Shown here piece after piece: positions 25,901 to 36,409 of a stretch of 64,000 nucleotides of DNA; within the stretch, counting starts at the first letter, position 1; each line of letters begins with the position of its first letter. The notes under the pieces are model-generated. The model was not told where the DNA came from. It was given only the letters and a program-made list of their open reading frames with translations, and did not search any database. Position numbers and translations under genes: made by a program. The DNA is from Zonotrichia leucophrys gambelii (lineage: Eukaryota > Chordata > Aves > Passeriformes > Passerellidae): positions 7,076,001 through 7,140,000 of the forward strand of contig NC_088179.1 in assembly GCF_028769735.1 (NCBI RefSeq), in the 5' to 3' direction.

Positions 25901-28010
25901 CAGCTGGGCAAGGATAGCTCTGAAATGGAAAAAATTAATTCTCTTTCCAAAGGTCTTTACGCTCCTACTGTGTAGGCCTCTGTAGGCACTTCTAAGCCAG
26001 AAATCACCTGCAAAATCACAGTTTCTCAGTAGTAATACTAATTCTGCACATTAAGGTCCCATTTCTTCAAGTTTCATAAACCCTTGGGAGATGCACTATG
26101 ATCTATCTAAACAGCAGTGCCACAGCACAAGTAGGTATTAGATACCCTCATATCATAAACAACTTACTGACTTACTAGAATTGACCAGGTTTACCAACCA
26201 CAAAAATTATCCTTAATATCAACCTGTACAGAAAATACCATCAATGAAACTTTACTAGAAGTGTGACCTACTAAGGACTCTCTCTTTCGAGTTATACCCA
26301 CTTCCAAATGTTTATCAGTCATGTGAAGAAAAGCACTAGCATCTCTATACACTGATATATTCAAGCTTTTCCCAGGCTATTCAAGACCTGGGTCATGGCT
26401 TTGTTGTTATTTGTTAGAACTCCCACTCTGAATGTTTTTATATTGTCTAGTCATATCAAACAACACCTCTTGCTAGTGTCTTATGCCCTCATCTCAGGAG
26501 GGCAGTGACACTTCAGACAGAGCTCTGCACATGGACCCTGTAGGAAGCACTGTAGATAGTTCACTTGGTTTGTTCATTCTACCACTTGCTGGTAGGTGCC
26601 AAATACATCTTAAGCATGGGTCAAGATTTTCTGACTGACAGTTAGGTTGGCATAATCAGAAACTCCAAATACAGAATGAACCTCAATCATAATAAGCTCA
26701 ACAAAATGTAACAATCCAGCCCCAAGAGCTTGATCTCAGTAATTTATATGTACATCCCTTTACACTTAGTCACCTTAAATAAAAAGTAATTCTCCTTATG
26801 TTTCACATACTGAGGGAAAATATGAGAAAGCTCAAGTATACTTCCTTTCCTGTCCTAAGGGACTCCAGATGTTATTTATGAATGTGAATTTATGTGGTAC
26901 TTCTGTTCTGTAAGTGCTGTGACCCATTCATGGTTTACTGTCAGTGACCCTACTGTGCTGCACATAATTCTGACTGTAAGATATTAACATTGTCTTTAAC
27001 CTTCAAAGTGCTTTCTCTAACAGTATCAAACTTTTCACCATTTTAGAGACTTTCTGTTCATGTTAGGAGATATTTGATTCCCTGTATAAAAGGAAATAAT
27101 CAGCATCAATTAATCTTTTAGGCATTCATGTAATTTTACCTTTGTTAATTCTTGATTTCCCACTAACCTGGAAAAGCTGAAGTGGGGGGTCCAGGGAGGG
27201 GTGGAAATACAGCTGGGAGAACAATGTCTGGAATTGCTTTAGCTGGCATGCAATTCCCAAAACACCACACCACTGTTTCTGCACTGAAATTCTTATGACT
27301 AGAAAAACAGTGGGAAAACCATGCTCCTTATTTTAAAAAGCTGCTTTTGATAGAAGGGGTAAAGTTGCATAATGAAAAGCCATATTTGGACCTGAACAAA
27401 TTCACCATTTTGCCCAGAGGGAAAAGTGCAGTCATTTACACTGTGAATAGGAAGGTTGGCTGGCAGAAAAAGCACACTGTACCCTGGATCAGATTTTTAC
27501 ATACTTGCAAGAATGTCAGTTTCCATAAGTGAAAATGGGCACTCTCCTATAGCTCTGCTTTCAATATTCTTGACCACCTTCAGTCCAGAGGCCAGAAATG
27601 CCAGGGTCAAGAACAAGCCCCAGTTTCAGAGTCAAAAGTTCAAAATGACCTTTTACAAAAATAGAAATCTTTTCACTGGTCCCTCTGGGCTTCCTGGGCT
27701 TACATTGCTTTTTCACAAGGAACCACTTGGTAAACTTGAACTTTGCAGGCTAAGTTAGAGCTCTTGTAGATCAGATATTACAGGTAGAAATTATTTTCTT
27801 CCCACTAACACTCCTAAATCCTCAAAAAATTAAACCAAGAGAAAGCAAAATCACAAATATTTGACTACGTATTTTTTTTTTACTTAGTTTGCAGAAAATG
27901 AATTTGCATGCACCAACAGTAACCTAAAACATTCTGCATTAATTTGGGCCTGCTTAGAAGGCAGCTGACATTCCAAAGGTGCACATCTGTCCCTTGCACA
28001 AAGAGGTCCT
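10930..28010. other. Long intergenic stretch without a recognised gene
   Basis: About 17 kb of AT-rich sequence. Open frames up to 159 codons (16767-17246 minus) have no domains, no splice context and unremarkable composition, and fit chance. There is an AT dinucleotide-rich patch at 12326-12376. A segment around 12540-12780 is rich in homeodomain-like TAATTA and TCF-like CTTTGAT motifs and could be a conserved element, but this cannot be judged without alignment. Confidence 0.5.
12326..12376. repeat. AT-rich simple repeat
   Basis: Imperfect TA/TTA repeat (TATATAGTTATATTATTATA and onward) about 50 bp long, largely self-complementary. Confidence 0.75.
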
Positions 28011-28013
28011 GCT

Positions 28014-28106
28014 ATAGAATCACAGGAGGGTTTGGGTTAGAAGATAGCTGAAGGATCATCTCCCTCTGCCATGGGCAGGGACACCTCCCACTAGATCAGC
28101 TTGTTC
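28014..28106 (-). mobile_element. CR1 LINE 3' end, reverse orientation
   Basis: Reverse-complement CR1 tail. ATAGAATCACAGGAGGGTTT is followed by AAGGATCATCTCCCTCTGCC, then ATGGGCAGGGACACCTCCCA and CTAGATCAGCTTGTTC. The 3' end faces left. It is severely 5'-truncated. Confidence 0.85.
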
Positions 28107-28444
28107 ATGATTAACACTCCTCAATGTTACAGCAGCAATGTTCATCATAATCCAAATTCCCTTAGCATAATTCCATAGAAGACTATAGGTGAGATTTGAA
28201 ATCATCTCATATTAGGTCTCATCATCAGTCCTTCCTGTAGAAAACACCTCTAAACCTACTTCAGCATAATAAACCATTTTAAGAACACTACTGCTAAATT
28301 GTTTGTTCCCTGCAGTGGAGTGAGCTGATAATTCATTTTTCCTTATCCAAAGCTCAGCTGACTAATACCTCAATTGTTTTCCTTTTTCTTTGCCTTTATT
28401 TCATGTGAAAGAGAGTCAAATAGCCAGGGTCAGTATGAAAACCA

Positions 28445-28525
28445 CTGTCTAGTGGAGGTGTCCTGTCCATGGCAGGGAGGTTGGAACAAGATGAATTTAA
28501 GGCCCCTTACAGCCTAACCCACTTC
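28445..28525 (+). mobile_element. CR1 LINE 3' end
   Basis: Short plus-strand CR1 tail: CTAGTGGAGGTGTCCTGTCC, then ATGGCAGGGAGGTTGGAACA, then AGATGAATTTAAGGCCCCTT ACAGCCTAACCC. The start of the 134-codon open frame at 28469 falls inside it, which argues that frame is not a gene. Confidence 0.8.
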
Positions 28526-28529
28526 ATCC

Positions 28530-31260
28530 TTTTCTTATATATAGCCCAACTATTATTTTTCAGGGTGATTTTGCTGATATTCCACTATTACCCTGCCTTT
28601 AGCAGAGACTGCCAGGCTTCTTGCTCAGTCCCAAGAATGCTGTTTAGTCTGTCAGCTCAGGATGGCTGTGGATATTTCTTTTATGAGCTTTTTTTTGTAA
28701 TGCCACTTCAGTTTTCATGTAGAAAAACTGGTGTACTTAGTGAGATAATGTTTTCTCCATTACCACTTTTATCATCAAAATCTACCACTGAAAGAAAAAC
28801 ACAAACACACACATCTAGTAAAGAGGTGCAGAGTCAAATTAGGAGGAGTTTCTGTTCCCTGTTAACAATTTAAAGTCACTTTCTATCCCTCTTATTTTTA
28901 TATCTGGCTCAAGCAAAGAGGGAAGGAGTACCCCAAGAGGCCTGGAAATTGCTGCAGCTCTGTTCCATCTCCCCTCCAAGCTGCAGGTGGAGATGAGGCT
29001 GAGGAGAAACCAGGGGCTGGGAAAGCTCCTCTACTCTTTTCTCAGAAAATGCAAACTGGGAGGATGGGATATCATTGAGTAGTGTGTACATAGTGTGTAA
29101 CACTGAATGCAGGGCAGAGCCTTGTTATCCCAGGGACTTGCAGTTGAAACTCCCTGCTTTCCCAGCTGCTGTCTCTTTGCCTGGATCCTTCTTTAGGAAG
29201 GAATTTACGGTACTGAACCTTATTTCCCCTTCAGGAATAGGAAGCATGGCAGATACTGCCACCACGTGTTGCCAACTCTCCATTTGAATAACAGGTTTTT
29301 CCACAACTAGGGATGAATAAAGCTCCAAGTTTCACCAAGATGTATCTTTCTTGAGCTTTTTGGGAAAAAGGTCATATAGTTTTGTCTCCTTTGGTAAATC
29401 AGAATTCTCATGCTTTTACTCACCTTTCCATATCTGTCATCTCTAAAAATCCCATCCTTCTCGAATTAGTGTTGATCACTTTTCCATGGAGGGTGAGAAG
29501 GGTGAGATAAGTGACAGCCCAAGTGAAAAGTTTGGACCCTGAGAATTACAAGAATGCTGCCCACAGAAATATCCCATTATACCTGATGGCCACTCCAGTG
29601 TCCCTGCCCTGCCATAAGGAAACAATCCCTGGGAAAGAAGGTGATGGGAAGAAAGTTGAGTTCTGGCTGTCCTAACTCTGGGGAATGCTGGCTCTAACTG
29701 GTTCAGCCCTGTGTGTCCAAATGTGTATGTAGTTTTAACAGATCTAAGCTGCTCCTGCTTGAGAGGCAATATTCCATTTACATCCCAGCTATAAAGTTTT
29801 GGCAGTGGTCTCCTTGGTTTATAACAATTAGGGACTAGGGCAGATATTCTTCTCCCTAATGGGGAAAGGTCAATATTTTTTATACTGGTTTTGTGATTTT
29901 TACTTTTGGTTTTTTTAGTATTGCAAAGAAAGCACTTTAAATCTTTGTTGCCTGAATGAATTAGGGAATAATATTGGACCACCCTACAAGCAGAGCTTAA
30001 TGGTTGTAATTTTTCAGTATTTCCCCTCAAGCAGTCTCTCTGGAAAATGTGTCAGTGATAATAGATCATTCTTGTTTCAAGTAATTCAAAGCAAGTTTCC
30101 AAGTCTCTAAGCATAACCAGCATGAATCCAGCTGGAGCTCCCCAAATCACCTTGCAAGTCACTGCAAAGGTCAGAAACATTTACAGTGGCAGTGCAGGAT
30201 AACAGAACTCTAAACTTTTGCTGCTAACTGCATTCCAGGAGAGACAGAATGGAAACAGATACCTCCAGAAATGACAATAAAAGTAACTGAGAACTACAAA
30301 GAAAACTTACCAGCTTAGAAACAAATTTGCCTTGCCTGCCTTTAGCAGCCAGAGGGAAAAAAAGTTATTTGCACATCATTAAGGATTTTCTGCAGGAGTA
30401 GCATTTCTGGTCAGTGAAAGCCTTAACAGCAGGATCTGTCTTCAACTATTTCCAGGGAATGAGGAAGGAAACTCTTCCCCAAGCAGACCTCACTCCAGGA
30501 CAGACTGAAAGAATACCTTGGGAAATCCACTGTGACTTCTCACACAATTCCTTGATGAATGACCCATTTCTCAAAACAGATCCACAACTACTGGGCTTTC
30601 TTAGCAAGAACAGAGTTATTTCTTCAGCATTCACTTCCTTTTCCTATCTAGAGGACAAATAAAAAAAAAAACTGGGGAGCACCTTCTCTCAGGAGGTGTG
30701 CTCTCCCTTCAGCATTCATATCCACAAGGCTCTTGGCTGGTGCTCGTTTTAGCCAAGTCCATCCTAAGAGAATACTGAACAGTCCTAGGAGAACTGGCCT
30801 GTTCTCTTTAGAGGGATGCAAGTACATCCTCAGTCCCATCCCCAGTGTCTGCTGCAGAGCAGGATTAGGAAAAGGTATCAGCCTTCAGACAGACACAGAT
30901 AATGGAGGAAACATTGCCTTTGTAGAGGTTTACCTGGAATTACCAGCCCTTCACCATCTTGAGCTTGTCTTGGAAAGCTTCTGGTCAACTTCACACAACC
31001 TCAGCACTGAAGTGTCTGCAGTAGTGAGGAGTCTCAGGAGCACCCTTTGAAATATTCCATCTACACAAACTGTGCTTCAGTCTGCCTTTCACAGTTCAAG
31101 ACACCATTCTGTTTGCATCAATTTGCTCATGAAAACTGGATTCCAGTCCTGGCTTTTCCTGCCTTTCACAGAAGCTGTGCAAGACGATAAGGATGTTCTG
31201 ATTTAGCACAGAGCACAGTGGCTGGCAGCAGCACATACAAGATGAGGGAGTGTTTGTCTT
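28530..31260. other. Intergenic or distal 3' flank, nothing recognised
   Basis: No exon, RNA gene or clear repeat found. It holds the longest open frame in the AT-balanced part of the window (29476-30030 minus, 184 codons), which has no recognisable domain or splice partners and is within chance expectation for 64 kb in six frames. Confidence 0.45.
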
Positions 31261-31271
31261 TGGGAGTACAT

Positions 31272-31277
31272 TTTATT
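31272..31277 (-). terminator. SLC25A36: Candidate distal poly(A) signal AATAAA
   Basis: AATAAA on the minus strand, followed on the transcript side by a GU-rich stretch (CTTGTATGTGCTGCTG, about 31240-31225). Use of this site would give SLC25A36 a 3' UTR of about 4.9 kb that passes through the CpG-rich patch at 33 kb. It is less likely than the nearer signal at 34004-34009. Confidence 0.2.
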
Positions 31278-32959
31278 GTAGTGTAAGGGCATTATGAAAT
31301 TTAAGGGCTTTCCTTTGTGAAAGACATCATTGTCAAGCCTCACATGCTTTTGGGCTGCATCTCTGTCAGACTGCAGTGCTGCATTAATGCCAAGTCATAA
31401 CCAATTAGCACTTTAAATACACCTTAATTTTACACACAACTTTTTGACTGTGGCAAGTTCAACATAACCCCTCTAGCAGAAGGGGGTGTACAGCAGCATG
31501 AACTTCAAAACATCCCCACAGACTTACTCTAAGCTCTGCCCTGCCAAAGTGCCCCCTTGGCAGGGTAAAAGTGAAAGATCAATTACAGACAATTACAGCT
31601 CTGCCAGTCAGAGGCATAATTTCAGATGTGTCAGGGATAAGGACACTGGTTACCTGTACTGGCTCCAGCAGACTGATTACCTCCAAGCCTGGCTGGCCTG
31701 GGATTTAAGGCCTGTTAAAATGGGGCAAGGTAGGGCAATTCACAGTAACACCTACTGAAAGAAAAAAGCTATCACAGATGTGCTGATGAATGCAAGTTTG
31801 GAAGTAGTTTTGAATAGCTGAAAGAATCCAATCAGACACCGAGCCTGCCTCTGTATTAGAGGCTGCAAAGACTCAGAACACACACAGAGAAAAACAGCAC
31901 TCACCAAACAAACCCCATGGATGCGTTTGAAGAATGAGTTGTGAGGAAGCTCAGGACAGACCTCAGATCAACCACCAACTATTTTAAGAAAAACAATATT
32001 GATATCTAACAATGTGTCAAGTTCAAGGACTTGGTTATAACCTCACATGCAATTAACTCAGCATTTTAAAGAATTACTGCCCTTCAGTTTCGTCAGCACT
32101 GGCTTGTGCTCGCTGGCACTTCAAATGGACACGAGTTTTGTGGTCACCAGCTCCAGAATCTCAGTTGGCAAACAGGGTCACTTGGTTCTGTAGAGATAAC
32201 TGTATTCAAATCCAACTGCAACAACACATACTGCTAGTTTAAGTCATCCATTAATCCCTCCAAAAAGGCCACACTAAAGGTACAATACACACACCTTATT
32301 TTCAGCTACTATAAAATGGTACAAGATAAAAGGATTCACTGGGTTAATGAATTTTTCATTTTTAATCACAACTGTGCAGGCACTGGTATGTATCAATAAT
32401 AGAAAAATTCAAAGGTTAAAAACAGTGTACAGTTTAGCACAGCAGGCAACATTTGAATAGAAGCACATAATTTTAATTTGCTTTGAAGTTTAAAGCAATC
32501 CAAACAAAAAGTTAACTATATAAATACAGAATAAATGCACATAGTTTACAGCCAACTACACGTATGCAAGAATAATAGCAAACCTCACATGAACACTGAA
32601 GTATTCTCAATCTGTCATCTGTGAGTGTTTAGCTATGACTCTGAGGGCATAGTTATGTTCACATATGCAGGGTAGGCAGACTCTTCAATAGAAGAACTGA
32701 AAAAACTTACATAACTCAGTCTTAACAGACAAAGTTGAAAAAAGTAGTACATTTACCTAGGCACACTTCAGCATTCAGCTTGTTTTCCAGTTTAAACAGG
32801 AAGCAACATTCATAAAGGCTCTCCACCCTTGTCTCTGGAAGCATTCTTTTACAATGCTGCAGTCTGAGGAATGTTGCAGATGTCGTACAAAAAACAGACT
32901 AGCAGAAACTGTCATTAACAAACAAACAATCCGCTGTCATTAACACCTCAATCAGCACG

Positions 32960-33260
32960 GGAAGATGCGGAGTGCGTTATGTAAACAGAGATAGGGGCGA
33001 GATGGGAAAGTGACAGGCGACGTCTCAGTTACAACTACAACACCAGAAACCTCCACAGCTCCCTCGTGTGAGCGCGCTGCCAAGCACGGTGAGCGGGGCA
33101 CACAGCGCGGACCTCCGGGCACCGCAGGGCGGGGAAGGGCTCCGGGCACCGCTCCCGGCCGGGGAAGGGCTCCCGGCCGTGACTCCGCGGAGGACGCGCC
33201 ACCTGCCGGCCGCGCCGCGCAGCTGCAGCCCCGCCGCGCACCAAGCTCGGCTCCGACCAC
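32960..33260. promoter_or_regulatory. Small isolated GC/CpG-rich patch
   Basis: About 300 bp with many CpGs and high GC in otherwise AT-rich DNA, about 3 kb past the SLC25A36 stop codon. It includes an imperfect tandem repeat (33117-33143 and 33144-33173, both ending GGGGAAGGGCTCC). On the plus strand CACG|GTGAGCGG (GT at 33090-33091) would serve as a splice donor. It could be a promoter of an unannotated non-coding transcript, an alternative promoter, or only a GC-rich repeat. Overlapping frames on both strands (up to 129 codons) are GC artefacts. Confidence 0.45.
33117..33173. repeat. Two-copy GC-rich tandem repeat
   Basis: Two adjacent units, 27 and 30 bp, each beginning GGGCACCGC and ending GGGGAAGGGCTCC, followed by a partial CCCGGCCG. 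The repeat lies inside the CpG-rich patch. Confidence 0.8.
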
Positions 33261-33984
33261 AGCCAAGGAAAGGAGGAACAAATTCATTACTAAATTGAGT
33301 TCTTCACTCGTCTTATCGTCTAGCACACACAAGTGGGACATAAATACATGACATCCAAATACTAATGAATATGACCAAGTTTAAATGCACTGCTTTCAGC
33401 TCTGTAGTTAAGGATATTATTGAATGAAGCATCTTGTTATTTCCCTTGAGTTCTTATAATAAATATCAAGAAAATGACATAAATAATTTAAAGATCTTTG
33501 GGAAATAGATCAGAGGTAATTTTGCAGGTACTTGTAGTTTAAAAATAATGCAAAACCCCGAGAAATGTTTAGGTTATGTTTGGTTATGTGAAAGAAGCCA
33601 AAATGATCACCCCTGAAGTTTAAAACAAACCTTTAAAGAGGTGGAGTAATAAGCTGATTGTCTGCTTTTAGCTGTTATCTCCCATATTCAACTGTCCTTG
33701 TTAAATTGTCCTACTTATCACCTCCAGGGGCTCTGCTCTTACCCAGAGAAGGCACACACACAGCACCCAGGGAATACCCTGGAATGGGAGACAAACACAG
33801 AACCAAGGGACAATGTCTCCAAAGAGAGAAGAAAAACTCTCATTAAACCTAGGCTACTCCAAGTATTCACTGCATTCATGAACTCCAAAGCTGAGTATGG
33901 TCTTTGCCAATTGAAGTTTTGGCTATGACTGAGTAATCTAGATAACCTGAAGAGTGACCCACTTCCTACATCACAAAAATGACA

Positions 33985-36215
33985 GTAAGTCACTATTACT
34001 GCATTTATTTATCTGAACAAAAGCATCACATCAAGGCTTAGGTCAGTCATAAATACTCCAGTCTTTTCCTAGGGAGACCACTAGAAAAAGCCCACTTTAA
34101 AACACATTTAAGCACTCCTTTCACTTCTTTGAGACAATCAAGCTCACCATGGTCATCCTTGGACCATGCTGTCTTTAAAAAGGGAACATCTTCCAAGCAG
34201 GGAAGTCAATACAGCACTGCAAGGTCAATGTACTTACTATGGGTGGCTTTTAGAGGATGAGCAATTAATACAGAGAATTACATTAAATACTCAAATACTT
34301 TGACACTGTATGGAAAACATGACAAGGGTCAAAATAAAGGAAAGCAAATGAGAAAAACCCAGACTGATTGTTCTGTAAGCTTTGAGGTTTTATAGAGAGC
34401 CTACAGAACCAGTGCCACAGAGATGCTATGGATTTACAGCATAAACTCCTGCACAGCTTACACGGAAATCAAACCACATGCTTTGTTTAAAACCAAACTG
34501 CATATTACAGACATGGTTTGATTCCAGATAATCAGTAAGAGGAAGAAAGTCATAAGCCCTAAGAAGGCCACAAAGTGCATAAGAAGTCATTCATAAAATA
34601 AAGCCATTGCACATGATGCACAGTTCAAGTGTACTGAAGTACCACACTGGAAGAGCTGAGAGCACAGTTCTGTCCATGCCAGTGTAGCAGCATTTATATG
34701 GAGAAAGCTATTGACCCCAACTTATAAATTATCATCTTCCTCATAAGGATAATGGATGCAGACTGAGAAGATATCTGTCTGTAAAGCTGTAAAACTTCCT
34801 GTAACATTAAACTGCTTGACACTCCAGTTGTATGATTTCGGAAAATTCTGTAAATTATGACAGCATAAACCAGCTAAGCCTCACTGCTGAATGCAGGGCA
34901 TTAATGTGCAATTGACTTACAGAACAAAACCAATGCCTGAATAATCAGACAATGTGGAGGGCAAGGTTATAGCTCAGTACACAGGCTCAAGCTGAGAGAA
35001 GTGATACAGCATTTATGAGGGGGAATGCTTTCAAGAATATATTATTTACAATTTCTCCATCCTTCTGCACAGAGCCTGTCTGGACTGACAGGATCTATCA
35101 CAACTTCAACTGGTTTCTGCCTTCTGGTCACCCCAGCCACAGTGATATGTGTTCTCCTCCAGTACTCCCATATAAACACTGGTAACCCAAGGCAGGATTT
35201 GCCAGATACCTAAGGGTAATACAGCTTGTGCTTAGGCAGCATCAAACTGAGTGAATCCTGTCTTGACAAGTGGGAAGTTGGACTAGTTGAGATTTCTCAT
35301 CACATTACAAATCCTTAAAAAGGCTATAAAGTGGCATTCAGCAACTTCCTCAGCTGTGTGAGTGACCTGAACATATTGGCAAGGAAAACTGATGATACAG
35401 GACAATGTTTCATAGGCCTGTCTGACTTAAGAGAAGTTCCAGAAAAGGAAAAAGTATGATGCAGCAGGACCAGAAGTCCACATACACCAACATGAACAGA
35501 CCAATAACCTGAAGAGTTGAACAATCAGACTCTCTCTCATTAACCCACAACACTGCTCAAATGGCAAAGAAAAAAAAACAAAACAAAAAACCAATCCAAA
35601 CCAAAAAGCTACAACAGGTATCACCTTTTGTAGTGAAGAAATAACTGTTCTGGGTCCCTGCACCTTATTTTGTCTTGAGGTAGCAACATGAAAAACTTCA
35701 CACACTTACCACACTACCTCAGTCTCTCTATGAATCTTCAGAGCAACTAAATGGAAGTTTCAGGTATAGAAAGCTATGAAAGTACTCTCTTGCCCATTCT
35801 CCAACAGGTTACCATTCAGTAAAACAGAACAAAAATGATGTAGCTGAGAGCAATCACTAAGAGAAGGCAATAGGACTGCCCAGCAACATATTTCATGTCC
35901 CCTCCCTCACCCATCAGGTCTCTGAAGATGACTCAATGGCTTTGTCTAGTTTAACAGATGAGAAGAAAAGAATAATTCTGAATTAAGAGATGTATGAAGG
36001 CATTCCCTAAGGGGCAGTTCCCATTTGTCACATTGACATGAGACCACACAATAAAGGCAGCAAAATTATTCAGAGTTGCCCACAATCAATCCTCTGTTTC
36101 ATCCACAGTTGCTTGCTCCCAATATAACGCTCCTTTAGCCCACCACATTGGCATTGACATTCAGTGGTCCACTCCAGTCCTTCTGTCTTCCACCTTCTTC
36201 CACCTTGGCACACTG
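33985..36215 (-). other. SLC25A36: Probable SLC25A36 3' UTR
   Basis: This follows directly after the TAG stop at 36218-36216. It contains no further exon or recognised repeat. The 3' end is placed just past the AATAAA at 34009-34004, but could lie further left. An A-rich stretch at 35570-35600 is poly-U-like in the transcript. Confidence 0.45.
34004..34009 (-). terminator. SLC25A36: Candidate poly(A) signal AATAAA
   Basis: AATAAA on the minus strand about 2.2 kb past the SLC25A36 stop codon. It is followed within 40 nt by a U/GU-rich element (TTTTTGTGATGT) suited to cleavage and polyadenylation. It is the first canonical AATAAA I noticed downstream of the stop on that strand. Transcript data would be needed to confirm use. 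Confidence 0.4.
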
Positions 36216-36409
36216 CTATCCATCAAGTAAGTAGACTACAACTTCATAGGTGGACATCATGATAGCTGTGTTTGGGATCTGTCTGATCAGGTGTGTAGTC
36301 AGCCCTCGGTACAGGGCGCCGTACCCTTCCTCTCGCACCAGCAAAGACAGTGTCTGGAAGAAAGATCTGTATTTTGTTCCCTCTTCTCTTAGTCTTGTTC
36401 GTACAACCT
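36216..36409 (-). CDS. SLC25A36: SLC25A36 coding exon 7 (last)
   Basis: 194 nt with acceptor CTTTGTCCAG, ending at TAG (36218-36216). Encodes residues 250-313: [20 protein letters not shown], the repeat 3 matrix helix with [12 protein letters not shown], and helix 6, [20 protein letters not shown] plus a final Gly. This exon best separates the gene from its paralogue SLC25A33. Confidence 0.97.

Noticed and set aside
28469..28873. 134-codon plus-strand frame
   Set aside because: It begins inside a CR1 tail and then runs through unique AT-rich sequence; no protein features beyond hydrophobic runs.
29476..30030. 184-codon minus-strand frame
   Set aside because: No domain, signal or splice partner recognised; one frame of this length is plausible by chance in 64 kb read in six frames. 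Conservation across species would be needed to revive it.
36216..36409. Assignment to the paralogue SLC25A33
   Set aside because: The C-terminal exon ([28 protein letters not shown] end) and the exon 1 start [13 protein letters not shown] fit SLC25A36 better than SLC25A33.
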